NCBI RefSeq assembly: GCF_000023865.1
Contig: NC_013159.1
Location: 682,001-746,000 of the forward strand
Origin: Saccharomonospora viridis DSM 43017
Lineage (GTDB): Bacteria; Actinomycetota; Actinomycetes; Mycobacteriales; Pseudonocardiaceae
Direction of reading: 5' to 3'
DNA: 64,000 nt
A model generated the notes under the pieces. It was not told the origin of the DNA, did no database searches, and saw only the letters and a program-made list of their open reading frames with translations. The position numbers were made by a program, and so were the translations under genes. Positions 8,413-17,315 of the stretch are shown piece by piece. The stretch's first letter is position 1, and every line of letters starts with the position of its first letter.

Positions 8413-8703
8413 CTACGGGGCTCGCCAGCGGTACCTTCGGAGGTCCACGCGACGCCCCTCGGCGAGTACACCCTCCGCCCGTAGCCGCGCGAGCTGCTCA
8501 CGCGCCAGGTGTGGCGCGGGCGTCCCGTCCGCGCGCAGTACGCGGTGCCACGGCAGATCGTGCCCGTCCTCGGCCAGCACCCTGCCCACCAGTCTCGGTG
8601 TGGACGCGCCGGCGATCTTCGCCACGTCGCCGTAGGTCGCCACCGTGCCCTTCGGCACCGACGCGACCACGTCGCGGATCCGTTCGTGCAGTTCCTCGTC
8701 CAT
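8413..8703 (-). CDS. Alkyltransferase-like (ATL) DNA-repair protein
   Basis: 96 residues resembling the C-terminal domain of O6-methylguanine-DNA methyltransferase: VPKGTVATYGDVAKIAG, then RLVGRVLAEDG and LPWHRVLRADG. The active-site cysteine of the PCHR motif is replaced by tryptophan (PWHR), the defining change of ATL proteins. These bind and flip O6-alkylguanine but hand it to nucleotide excision repair instead of removing the alkyl group. I start at ATG 8703, with GGGGA 5-9 bases upstream. The frame stays open to 9213 but runs through repeat array C and lacks family sequence. It sits between the TIGR02569-like gene and adnA, as I recall for Rv3204. Confidence 0.9.
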   Translation of the reverse strand: MDEELHERIRDVVASVPKGTVATYGDVAKIAGASTPRLVGRVLAEDGHDLPWHRVLRADGTPAPHLAREQLARLRAEGVLAEGRRVDLRRYRWRAP

Positions 8704-8947
8704 GGATTCCCCGATCGTGTGAACTAGGTGAGCCAGGTGAGCTGTGGCAACACTGTTTTCCTGATGGGTTCTTTCGGCGGGAGACGTCCGGCTGGCCGGG
8801 ACGGCAGCGAGGACGTCGAGTGCGACGACGGTACCCGTTCGGAAGCGCCGTCCGCGGGAGTCCTTTGTGGGTGGACGCGCGGGTGGGCGGGATCTCGGCC
8901 TCACGGTGGGCTTTCTCACGGTGTGTCCGTTCCGACAGAGACGCAGG

Positions 8948-9029
8948 CTGCGGACACAGCTACACAACCTGCGGACACGGCTACACAACCTGCGGACACG
9001 GCTGCGCAGGCTGCGGACACGCTGGTGAG
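8948..9029 (+). repeat. 21-bp tandem repeat array C
   Basis: Four consecutive 21-base units (starting at 8948, 8969, 8990 and 9011), each beginning CTGCGGACAC, in the same orientation as array A. The last unit is slightly truncated. It occupies the 386-bp divergent gap between the ATL gene (8703, minus) and adnA (9090, plus), about 60 bases before adnA. I see no other feature in that gap. Confidence 0.8.
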
Positions 9030-9089
9030 GGCGCAACACTCGCGGCCAGGTTGCGCCGATCCGCCGGGTCGGCATGATTCCATCGGATC

Positions 9090-12000
9090 GTGAGCGGACT
9101 TCAGGCACGACTCGTGCGGACCCCGGAACCACCGGTCCCACCACAGACGTGGGACGACGGTGCCCGGTGGTTGTTGTCCGCACCACGTGGATTCGTGCGT
9201 GTGCTCGGCGCACCGGGTACGGGTAAGACCACCTTGCTCGCCGCCACGGCCGCCGCGCGGATCGCCGAAGGCGCCGACGAGGAGAGCGTGCTCGTGCTCA
9301 CGGCGTCCCGTCAGGCAGCGGATGCCCTGCGCGCGGACATCACCCGACGGCTCACCGGCCACCGCGGCGAACGCGCGGGCGAGGTCCGCACGGTACGCGA
9401 ACCCATCGTCCGCACCGTGCACTCCTACGCCTTCGCGGTGCTGCGCCTGCAAGCGGTACGCGACGGCCTCCCCGTCCCGCGGCTGCTGTCCGGACCCGAA
9501 CAGGACGTCGTGGTGCGGGAACTGCTCGCGGGTGACCTCGAACGCGGTGCGCCCGATTGGCCCGAACCACTACGCCCGGCGCTGGCGGTCCCCGGATTCG
9601 CAGAAGAGCTGCGTGACCTGCTGTTGCGCGCCGCCGAACGTGGTCTGGGCCCCGAGGACCTCATCAAATTGGGGCATCGACAGGGTCGGGACGAATGGGT
9701 GGCCGCCGGTCGCTTCTGGCGTCAGTACGAGGAGGTCACCCTGTTGCAGGGCGTGGGCGGACACGCCGTCGGGGAATCGGGGGCTCCCGCTCTCGACGCC
9801 GCCGAGCTGGTCGCCAGCGCGCTCGTGGAACTGGAGGGGGACCCCGAGCTGCTCGCCGGGGAACAGGCGCGCGTGCGACACCTGTTCGTGGACGACGCGC
9901 AGCATCTCGACCCGCTGCAGTACCGCCTGGTGCGGCTGCTGGCGGAGACCGCCTCCGACGCCGTGTTGGCCGGTGATCCCGATCAATCCGTGTTCTCCTT
10001 CCGGGGCGCCGATCCCCGACTGTTCGCCGACGCCGATCCGGACGGGGACCGCACCGTCGTCCTGACGCGGTCCCATCGGCTCGATCCCGTCGTGCACGAG
10101 GCCGTGGGGCGGATCGCGGCGACCCTGCCCGGGACGTCCGCGCACCGGGCGTCGGTGCCCACACCGACTCGGGGACGTGAGGGGAGGGGGAAGGTACGGA
10201 CGAGGTTGTCGCCGACCCCCGCGGCCGAGGCGGCGTGGATCGCCGACCAGTTGCGGCGTGCGCACCTGCTCGACGGTGTGCCGTGGTCGCAGATGGCGGT
10301 GTTGATGCGATCGGTGTCGCGGTCGTTGCCGGTGTTGCAACGGGCGTTGACGATGGCGGGGATTCCCGTTGCGGCGGTCACCGAGGAGCTGCCGTTGGCG
10401 CGGCAGCCGGCGGTTCGGCCTCTGCTGACGGTGCTGTGGGCGGCCGCCGACCCCAGGGTGCTCGACGCGGAGACGGCGGAGATGTTGTTGTCGTCGCCGC
10501 TCGGTGGTGCTGATCCGCTCGCTTTGCGCAGGCTGCGGCGTGGGCTGCGACGGTTGGAGCTCGTGGCCGGTGGGGAGCGGTCGAGTGACGAGTTGTTGGT
10601 GGAGGCGTTGCGCGACGGCGACGTGCTGGCGGGACTGGCCGACGCGGAGGCGGCACCCGTACGTCGGGTGAGCCGACTGCTCACCGTGGCCCGGGAAGCG
10701 ATGCGTTCCGGAGCCGGGGTCGAGGACGTGCTGTGGCAGGTGTGGCAGGCCAGCGGACTGCAGGATCGGCTGGTGGCGCAGGCCGCCAAGGGCGGGACTT
10801 TGGGGATGCGCGCCGATCGGGACCTCGACGCCGTGGTGGCGTTGTTCGACGCGGCGCGTCGTTACGTCGATCGGTTGCCGAAGGCCGGTGTGCTCGGTTT
10901 CGTCGAGTACCTGTCGTCCCAGCACATCGCGGGTGACAGTCTCGCGCCCGTCGCGGTCCGGGGTTCGGGCGTGTCGTTGTTGACCGCCCACGGCGCGGTG
11001 GGCCGGGAGTGGTCGGTGGTGGCGATCCTGGGGCTGCAGGAGGGCATGTGGCCGGACCTGCGGTTGCGGGGCTCGGTGCTCGGGGTCGAACGCCTCGTCG
11101 ATCTGCTGTCCGGTGTGGACGACGACGCCGTGGCGACGGTGTCCGCCACGGCGCCGTTGTTGGCTGAGGAGCGCCGGTTGTTCTACGTCGCCGCGAGCCG
11201 GGCCCGGCACACGTTGTTGGTCAGCGCGGTCCAGGGGGAGGACGAGCAGCCGTCACGTTTCTTCTTCGACCTGGTCGATGCAGGTGTGGACACCGAACGT
11301 GGAGGCGGGCCGGACGTTCGGCTGGTCGCGAGGGAACGGGGACTGACACTGGCCGAGTTGGTGGGGGAACTCCGCGCCGCGGTCACCGACACCGAGCTGG
11401 AGCCACGGCGTCGCAAGCTCGCCGCGCGACAGCTCGCCCGGCTGGCCAGGGACGGTGTGCCCGGGGCGCATCCCGAGCAGTGGTACGGGCTGGCGGGCAA
11501 TTCCAGTGATCGGCCTCTGCGGGAGCCCGACGAGGTCATCCGGGTCTCTCCGTCTGTTGTGGACACTTTGGTGAAGTGTCCGCTGAGATGGTTGTTGGAG
11601 CGGCACGGTGGCACCGATCCGGCGCAGCTCTCGGCCGTCACCGGGACTTTGGTGCACGCGTTGGCCCAGGCCGCGGCCGAGGGGACCGATGAGCAGACCC
11701 TGTGGAAGGAACTCGACGAGGCATGGGCCAAAGTGGACGCAGGAGCTCCGTGGTTCTCCCGCAAGGAGCGTGTCCGGGTGGAAGGCATGGTGCGCAGTTT
11801 CCTGACGTGGTTGCGGCAGAGCCGTGACGAGCTCACCCAACACGCCGTGGAGCAGGACATGCGCGTGTCCTTGCCCGAGGCCGAGGGGGAGCCGTCGGTG
11901 GCGTTGACGGGCCGGGTCGACCGACTGGAGCTCGACGCGGAGGGCAGGCCTGTGGTCATCGACCTGAAGACGAGCAAGAGTCCGGTCGCCAAGGACGCCG

Positions 12001-12314
12001 CGGCGGAGCACCCCCAGCTGGCGGTCTACCAGCTCGCCACCCTGCTCGGCGCTTTCTCCGGCCACAAAGGACACACCGGTGGGGCTCGGTTGTTGTACGT
12101 CGGTAAGCCCAACGCCAAGACCGGCGCCACCGTGCGCGAGCAGCCCGCGTTGGACGAGGAGACGGCGCGACGATGGTTGAACGAGGTGCGTAAGGCGGCG
12201 GTCGACACGGTCGGGCCGACGTACCCGGTGCGGGAGAACGTGGACTGCTCCCGGTGCCCCTCCCGTTCGGCGTGCCCGTTGCGACCCGAGGGCAGGCAGG
12301 TGACGGGGCCGTGA
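9090..12314 (+). CDS. adnA: AdnA: helicase-nuclease subunit (UvrD-like + RecB-like nuclease)
   Basis: 1074 residues. AdnAB processes double-strand breaks in actinobacteria in place of RecBCD/AddAB. The N-terminal UvrD-like motor has Walker A GAPGTGKT (40-47), but motif II reads DDAQ (268-271) instead of DExQ, fitting the idea that the AdnA motor is degenerate. The C-terminal nuclease has GRVDRLEL and VIDLKTSK (D958, K960) and motif QLAVYQLA. Cysteines C830, C1053, C1056 and C1062 give the Cx(n)Cx2Cx5C pattern of an AddB-type 4Fe-4S nuclease domain. Start GTG 9090 is the first in frame. Its stop overlaps the adnB start by 4 bases, so subunits are translationally coupled. Confidence 0.93.
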   Translation: MSGLQARLVRTPEPPVPPQTWDDGARWLLSAPRGFVRVLGAPGTGKTTLLAATAAARIAEGADEESVLVLTASRQAADALRADITRRLTGHRGERAGEVRTVREPIVRTVHSYAFAVLRLQAVRDGLPVPRLLSGPEQDVVVRELLAGDLERGAPDWPEPLRPALAVPGFAEELRDLLLRAAERGLGPEDLIKLGHRQGRDEWVAAGRFWRQYEEVTLLQGVGGHAVGESGAPALDAAELVASALVELEGDPELLAGEQARVRHLFVDDAQHLDPLQYRLVRLLAETASDAVLAGDPDQSVFSFRGADPRLFADADPDGDRTVVLTRSHRLDPVVHEAVGRIAATLPGTSAHRASVPTPTRGREGRGKVRTRLSPTPAAEAAWIADQLRRAHLLDGVPWSQMAVLMRSVSRSLPVLQRALTMAGIPVAAVTEELPLARQPAVRPLLTVLWAAADPRVLDAETAEMLLSSPLGGADPLALRRLRRGLRRLELVAGGERSSDELLVEALRDGDVLAGLADAEAAPVRRVSRLLTVAREAMRSGAGVEDVLWQVWQASGLQDRLVAQAAKGGTLGMRADRDLDAVVALFDAARRYVDRLPKAGVLGFVEYLSSQHIAGDSLAPVAVRGSGVSLLTAHGAVGREWSVVAILGLQEGMWPDLRLRGSVLGVERLVDLLSGVDDDAVATVSATAPLLAEERRLFYVAASRARHTLLVSAVQGEDEQPSRFFFDLVDAGVDTERGGGPDVRLVARERGLTLAELVGELRAAVTDTELEPRRRKLAARQLARLARDGVPGAHPEQWYGLAGNSSDRPLREPDEVIRVSPSVVDTLVKCPLRWLLERHGGTDPAQLSAVTGTLVHALAQAAAEGTDEQTLWKELDEAWAKVDAGAPWFSRKERVRVEGMVRSFLTWLRQSRDELTQHAVEQDMRVSLPEAEGEPSVALTGRVDRLELDAEGRPVVIDLKTSKSPVAKDAAAEHPQLAVYQLATLLGAFSGHKGHTGGARLLYVGKPNAKTGATVREQPALDEETARRWLNEVRKAAVDTVGPTYPVRENVDCSRCPSRSACPLRPEGRQVTGP

Positions 12315-15300
12315 CCGAGACCCGGCAGGCGGCGACGAGACTGGTCTCCCCGGCGGACATCGCCGAGGCGTTGGGTCTGCCCGTTCCCACCCCGGAACAG
12401 GCCGCCGTGGTGGCCGCTCCGCCGGAACCCGCGCTGGTGGTCGCGGGTGCGGGTGCGGGGAAGACCGAGACGATGGCCGCGCGCGTGGTGTGGTTGGTGG
12501 CCAACGGGCTGGTCACACCCGATCGGGTGCTCGGGTTGACCTTCACGCGCAAGGCCGCGCGTCAGCTCGCCGATCGGGTCCGTGCCCGGCTGCGCAGACT
12601 GGCGGGTTCCGGGCTGTTGGACGACGTCGACCCGAGCGGACGGCGCAGGCTCGCGGTCGCCTCGGGCGAGCCGACCGTGCTCACCTACCACGCCTACGCG
12701 GGCCGGTTGCTGGCCGAGTACGGGTTGCGGCTACCGGTACAGCCGGGGGCGCGCATCCTGTCCGAGACCGCGTCGTGGCAGCTGGCGTACCGGGTGGTGT
12801 CGTCGTGGGACGCCGACCTCGACACCGACAAGGCGCCCATGACGGTGACCGAGCACCTCTTGGCGTTGGCGGGCGAACTGGGTGAGCACCTGGTGTCGCC
12901 GGAGCGGTTGCGTGAGTACACGACGTGGTTCTGCGATCTCGTGGAGAACGCGCCGCGGGCGAAGGGGCAGCGGGCCAAACCGAAGAAGGAACTGCTCGAC
13001 ATCGTGGCCGCGCAACGTCTGCGACTGCAGTTGTTGCCGTTGGTGGAGGCCTACGAGCACCGGAAACGGGCCGAGGGGGCGTTGGACTTCGCCGACCAGA
13101 TGTCCCTGGCGGCGCGGCTCGCCGAGACCCAGCCCGACGTGGTGGCCTCCGAACGCGAGCGATACGGGGCGGTGTTGCTGGACGAGTACCAGGACACCGG
13201 GCACGCCCAGCGGGTGCTGCTGCGGTCGTTGTTCGGCGGTCCCGCGCCCATGCCGGTCACCGCGGTGGGCGACCCGGCGCAGGCGATCTACGGATGGCGG
13301 GGTGCGAGCGCCGCCAACCTACCGAGGTTCACCACCGACTTCCCCCGTCTCGACGAGAGGACCGGGCAGCCGGTGCCGGCGCGCGAGTACGGGATGTTGA
13401 CGAGCTTCCGGAACCCGCCGGAGGTGCTCACCCTCGCCAACTCCATCGCCGAACCGTTGCGGGCGAAAGGGCTGGGCGTGCAGGAGTTACGAGCACGTGC
13501 CGACGCCGGCCCCGCCGACATCCGCGTGGCGCTGTTGCCCGATGTGGTGAGCGAACGCGAGTGGGTGGCCGACCAGATCGCCACCCGGTGGTTCGCCGAG
13601 CGGGACGCCACCGGGACCGCGCCGACCGCCGCCGTGCTCGTGCGCAGGCGGGTCGACATGGCCCCCATGGCCGCCGCGTTGCGGGCACGGGGACTGCCGG
13701 TGGAGGTCGTGGGCCTCGGCGGGTTGCTGGACGAACCGGAGGTCGCCGACCTGGTGGCCACGTTGCGGGTACTGGCCGAGCCGCTGTCGGGCACGGCGGC
13801 GGTACGGCTGTTGACGGGCGCGCGGTGGCGTCTCGGTGCCGCCGACCTGGGGGCGTTGTGGCGCAGGGCGGGGGAGCTGTCCGCCGCGGACGACACCGTG
13901 GTGGCCGAGCGCGCCGAACAGGCCGGGCTCGTGGACGCGATCGACGATCCGGGTGAGCCGTCCCGCTACTCCGAGGAGGGTTACGCCCGGATCCGCCGGT
14001 TGAGTCGGGAACTGGAGGCGTTGCGTCGGCGGATGGACCAGCCGCTGCCCGAGTTGGTCGCCGATGTCGAACGCACGATGCTGCTGGATGTGGAGGCGCT
14101 GGCCAGGCCGGGGGCGGTGGGGCGAGCGCATCTCGACGCGTTCGCCGACGTGGTCAACGACTACGCCGAGAACTCACCGACGGCCACGTTGCTGTCGTTC
14201 GTCGACTACCTCGCCGCGGCCACCAGGGCTGAGGACGGGCTCGAACCCGGGGAGGTGGAGGTCGTCCCCGACCGGGTGCAGGTGCTCACCGCGCATTCCG
14301 CCAAGGGGTTGGAGTGGCGCATCGTGGCCGTGCCGCACCTGGTGGACAGGACGTTCCCCAACGAGCGCAAGACGTCGTCGTGGTTGAAGACGGTCACCGA
14401 GCTGCCCGCCGCGTTGCGGGGCGATGCGCAGGACCTGCCGCAGCTCGCCCTGCGCGGCGGTGAGGATCGCAAACAGGTCGAGGAGGCGCTGGCCGAACAC
14501 GAGGAGGGCTTCAGACGGCGGCACGCGGAGGAGGAACGCAGGCTGTGCTACGTGGCGCTGACCCGGTCAGAACACTGCCTCGTGGTCTCCGGGTACCGCT
14601 GGGGTGATGCCAACGCCACGGAACCCAAGGCGCCGTCGCCGTTCCTCACCGAGGTGGCCGAGCGGGTGCGCGAGGATCCCACCGTCGGCGTCGTGGAGCA
14701 TTGGTGCTCCGAGCCCGGGGAGAACCCGTTGGCCGGTGTCTCGCGGGAGACGGAGTGGCCGGTCGACCCGCTCGGGGCCCGTCGTCCGGCGGTGGACGAG
14801 GGGGCCCGACTGGTCCTGGAGGCACTGGAGGAACTGGAGTCCGGAGCCGACGCCGAGACCGACGAGGAGATCACCGAGGAGGACGACCCCGACAACTGGG
14901 TGAGCGACACCGACGTCCTCCTGGCCGAACGCGCGCGTGCCAGGGAACCGCAGGTCGAGATCGAGCTGCCCGGCAAGTTGTCCGTGAGTCAGCTCGTGGA
15001 CCTGGCGGGGGAGCCGGAGGACCTCGCGCGCAGGTTGCGTAGGCCGTTGCCGTTCCCGCCCAACGCCTACGCACGGCGTGGGACCGAGTTCCACGGCTGG
15101 TTGGAACGCCGGTTCGCCAGTGACAAGCTGTTCGACCTCGACGAGCTGCCCGGGGCGGCCGACGCCGACGTCGGGGACGCCGACCCCGCCGATCTGGAGG
15201 CGCTCAAGGAGGCGTTCGAACGCAGCCCGTGGGCACAGCGCGTCCCGCACGACGTCGAGGTGCCGTTCTCCACCGCCATCGACGGCATCACCGTGCGCGG

Positions 15301-15583
15301 TCGCATCGACGCCGTGTTCGCCGACCCGGACGGCGGTTGGACCGTGGTCGACTGGAAGACGGGCGCGTTGCCCGACGCCGAGCGGATGCCCGCGTTGGCG
15401 GTGCAGCTCGCCGCGTATCGGTTGGCGTGGGCGAACCTGTCGGGAGCGCCGTTGGAGAAGGTGCGTGCGGCGTTCCACTACGTACGGGCGAATCGGACCG
15501 TGCGTCCGGTGGACCTCGCTGACGCGGACGGGCTACGCGCGCTGCTTCGAACCGTCCCGATGCGGGAAAACGACCGGATGTGA
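12311..15583 (+). CDS. adnB: AdnB: helicase-nuclease subunit
   Basis: 1090 residues, the partner of AdnA. The superfamily 1 motor is intact: Walker A GAGAGKT (46-52), motif II DEYQDT (from residue 291), motif AIYGWRGA, and the late motif HSAKGLEW. The C-terminal RecB-type nuclease has RGRIDAVFADPDGG, VVDWKTG (D1014, K1016) and LAVQLAAYRLAW. AdnB is expected to supply the main ATP-driven translocation, and both subunits to cut DNA. I use GTG 12311, which forms GTGA with the adnA stop; the in-frame ATG at 12254 would overlap adnA by 61 bases. The acidic linker before the nuclease domain (about residues 855-865) is a family-like spacer. Confidence 0.93.
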   Translation: MTETRQAATRLVSPADIAEALGLPVPTPEQAAVVAAPPEPALVVAGAGAGKTETMAARVVWLVANGLVTPDRVLGLTFTRKAARQLADRVRARLRRLAGSGLLDDVDPSGRRRLAVASGEPTVLTYHAYAGRLLAEYGLRLPVQPGARILSETASWQLAYRVVSSWDADLDTDKAPMTVTEHLLALAGELGEHLVSPERLREYTTWFCDLVENAPRAKGQRAKPKKELLDIVAAQRLRLQLLPLVEAYEHRKRAEGALDFADQMSLAARLAETQPDVVASERERYGAVLLDEYQDTGHAQRVLLRSLFGGPAPMPVTAVGDPAQAIYGWRGASAANLPRFTTDFPRLDERTGQPVPAREYGMLTSFRNPPEVLTLANSIAEPLRAKGLGVQELRARADAGPADIRVALLPDVVSEREWVADQIATRWFAERDATGTAPTAAVLVRRRVDMAPMAAALRARGLPVEVVGLGGLLDEPEVADLVATLRVLAEPLSGTAAVRLLTGARWRLGAADLGALWRRAGELSAADDTVVAERAEQAGLVDAIDDPGEPSRYSEEGYARIRRLSRELEALRRRMDQPLPELVADVERTMLLDVEALARPGAVGRAHLDAFADVVNDYAENSPTATLLSFVDYLAAATRAEDGLEPGEVEVVPDRVQVLTAHSAKGLEWRIVAVPHLVDRTFPNERKTSSWLKTVTELPAALRGDAQDLPQLALRGGEDRKQVEEALAEHEEGFRRRHAEEERRLCYVALTRSEHCLVVSGYRWGDANATEPKAPSPFLTEVAERVREDPTVGVVEHWCSEPGENPLAGVSRETEWPVDPLGARRPAVDEGARLVLEALEELESGADAETDEEITEEDDPDNWVSDTDVLLAERARAREPQVEIELPGKLSVSQLVDLAGEPEDLARRLRRPLPFPPNAYARRGTEFHGWLERRFASDKLFDLDELPGAADADVGDADPADLEALKEAFERSPWAQRVPHDVEVPFSTAIDGITVRGRIDAVFADPDGGWTVVDWKTGALPDAERMPALAVQLAAYRLAWANLSGAPLEKVRAAFHYVRANRTVRPVDLADADGLRALLRTVPMRENDRM

Positions 15584-15614
15584 CGTCGGACATTCGGTCG
15601 GCACGGCGGCGACC

Positions 15615-16727
15615 ATGGTGAGGTCGTGGAATCTCGGCACCGATGACGAGCAGTTGTCCGACCGGCCGGGATACGAACTCGTCGGCGTGGTCGGCATGCC
15701 TCCGCGCGCCGTCGGCCCCGGCCGGGCCATCGGCCGCAGGGTGTTGTTCGCGTTGGCGGTGTTGCTGGTCGTGGTGTTCGCCGTCTACGTCGACCGCGGA
15801 GGGTACCGGGACGCCAACGGCGACGGGATCTCGCTGCTCGACTGCTTCTACTACGCCACCGTGTCGCTGTCCACGACCGGTTACGGCGACATCACCCCGG
15901 CCAGCGATTCTGCTCGACTTACGAACATCGTCCTGATCACCCCGCTGCGGGTGGTGTTCCTGATCGTGTTGATCGGAACGACTCTGGAGGTGTTGACCGA
16001 GCGTTCCCGGCAGGCGTTCCGGATCCGGAGATGGAGGCGCACAGTGCGCGATCACCTGGTCGTCGTCGGCTTCGGGACGAAGGGGCGCTCGGCGGTGGAG
16101 GCTTTCCTTGCCGAGAAGGACGGCAAGCCCGAGCAGATCGTGGTGGTGGACACCGACAGGGCGGCGCTCAGTGTCGCCAACGCGCGGGGATTGGTCACGG
16201 TGCACGGTTCCGCCACGCGTGCCGACGTGCTGCGGGTGGCGGGGGTGCCGCGGGCACGCGCGGTGGTGGTCGCACCGAACCGGGACGACACCGCAGTGCT
16301 GGTGACCCTCACGGCGAGGACGCTGGCGCCGCGGGCCCGCATCCTCGTGGCCTTGCACGAGATGGAGAACGTCAGGCTGCTCAAGCAGTCCGGGGCCGAT
16401 CAGGTGGTGGTGTCGAGCGAGACCGCGGGCAGGTTGCTGGGGATCGCGACGGTGGCCCCACACGTGGTGGACACGGTCGAGGATCTGTTGACCCCCGAGA
16501 CGGGGCTGGCGCTCGACGAGCGTCCCGTGACCCCGGCCGAGGAGGGCCGGTCACCGCGGGAGTTGTCCGACATCGTGCTCGCTCTCGTCCGGGACGGCAG
16601 GATGCGCCGCATGGGGGAGGACGGAACGGAGGTACTGCGGCCCGGGGACCGATTGCTGTACGTGCGGAATCTTCAAGGGGAGGACGGGCAAGGGGAGATG
16701 GGGAGTCTCTTCCCCCGAACGCAGTGA
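15615..16727 (+). CDS. Two-helix potassium channel with RCK/TrkA domains
   Basis: 370 residues. Two membrane helices (about 37-56 and 112-130) flank a pore loop with the K+ selectivity filter TTGYGD. A cytosolic TrkA-N (RCK) domain follows: HLVVVGFGTKGRSAVEAF with its Rossmann loop, then a C-terminal TrkA-C-like part ending in RPGDRLLYVR. This is the layout of MthK-type ligand-gated K+ channels. The ATG at 15615 is chosen because upstream residues overlap adnB in another frame. It lies 31 bases after adnB, matching Rv3200c after Rv3201c as I recall. The gating ligand (NAD(H), Ca2+ or cyclic di-AMP in relatives) cannot be read from the sequence. Confidence 0.9.
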   Translation: MVRSWNLGTDDEQLSDRPGYELVGVVGMPPRAVGPGRAIGRRVLFALAVLLVVVFAVYVDRGGYRDANGDGISLLDCFYYATVSLSTTGYGDITPASDSARLTNIVLITPLRVVFLIVLIGTTLEVLTERSRQAFRIRRWRRTVRDHLVVVGFGTKGRSAVEAFLAEKDGKPEQIVVVDTDRAALSVANARGLVTVHGSATRADVLRVAGVPRARAVVVAPNRDDTAVLVTLTARTLAPRARILVALHEMENVRLLKQSGADQVVVSSETAGRLLGIATVAPHVVDTVEDLLTPETGLALDERPVTPAEEGRSPRELSDIVLALVRDGRMRRMGEDGTEVLRPGDRLLYVRNLQGEDGQGEMGSLFPRTQ

Positions 16728-16767
16728 CGCGGACGCGACGAGTGTGCCGGCGCCGACCCCGGCGCAG

Positions 16768-16785
16768 CCACCACCCGTGTGGTGG
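16768..16785 (+). terminator. Candidate terminator hairpin after the channel gene
   Basis: 7-bp perfect stem CCACCAC/GTGGTGG with a CCGT loop, about 40 bases past the channel stop and just before the next start. A second GC-rich inverted repeat (GCCGG...CCGGC) precedes it. No T-run follows. Confidence 0.4.
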
Positions 16786-16817
16786 GCAGCCATGTGGCGT
16801 TCTGGAACTATTGAGCC

Positions 16818-17300
16818 GTGCCGCAGCCAGTGAACCCAGACAGACGGTCGATACCGCCACTGACACCGAAGGTGCTCGGAGTCGCCGTGGTGACGGGGCT
16901 GCTGATCCTGCTCGGGGCGTGGTGGACGGGGCCCTCGCTGTTCGGGCCGGCGCCGGAGGGGCAGGACAGGCATGTCGTCGACGCCACGGTGGCGAAACCC
17001 GTGGGATGTTCGGAGCCGAACGCCGAGGAGATCGTGCAATTCGAACTCGGGGGCCGTACTCACGAGGGTGTGCTCAGCGGTTGTGGCCACGATCAGGGCG
17101 AGCGGGTGCGCATCGCGATGACCGACGATCCGGCTGAGACGGACGGTCCCGTGCCGGTGCGGTTGGCGGCCACCACGCCCGGGGTGAACGATCTGCGGCG
17201 TCCCGTCGGATTGGGTCTGCTCATGCTCAGTTGCGCGAGCGGTGGGGTCTACGCGTTCCTGTTGGCCCGAGGTCCGCGCCACGAACTGGTCGTCGCGTGA
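16818..17300 (+). CDS. Small membrane protein of unknown function
   Basis: 160 residues from GTG 16818. There are two membrane helices (about 19-38, VLGVAVVTGLLILLGAWW, and about 131-150, LGLLMLSCASGGVYAFLLA). The ~90-residue loop between them probably lies outside the membrane; it holds two cysteines (VGCSEPN and SGCGHDQG) that could pair, and may be a small beta domain. I do not recognise a named family. It converges on the zinc peptidase gene with only 15 bases between stops, so it is probably a single-gene unit. Confidence 0.75.
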   Translation: MPQPVNPDRRSIPPLTPKVLGVAVVTGLLILLGAWWTGPSLFGPAPEGQDRHVVDATVAKPVGCSEPNAEEIVQFELGGRTHEGVLSGCGHDQGERVRIAMTDDPAETDGPVPVRLAATTPGVNDLRRPVGLGLLMLSCASGGVYAFLLARGPRHELVVA

Positions 17301-17315
17301 GGCACCGAGGGCCGC

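Noticed and set aside
4961-9029. CRISPR array
   Set aside because: The 21-base units are contiguous or nearly so, without unique spacers, and no cas genes are present.
8704-9213. N-terminal extension of the alkyltransferase-like protein to 9213
   Set aside because: The extra frame is made of the 21-bp repeat array and Arg-rich residues, overlaps adnA antisense, and has no ribosome site; ATG 8703 has one and starts at the domain.
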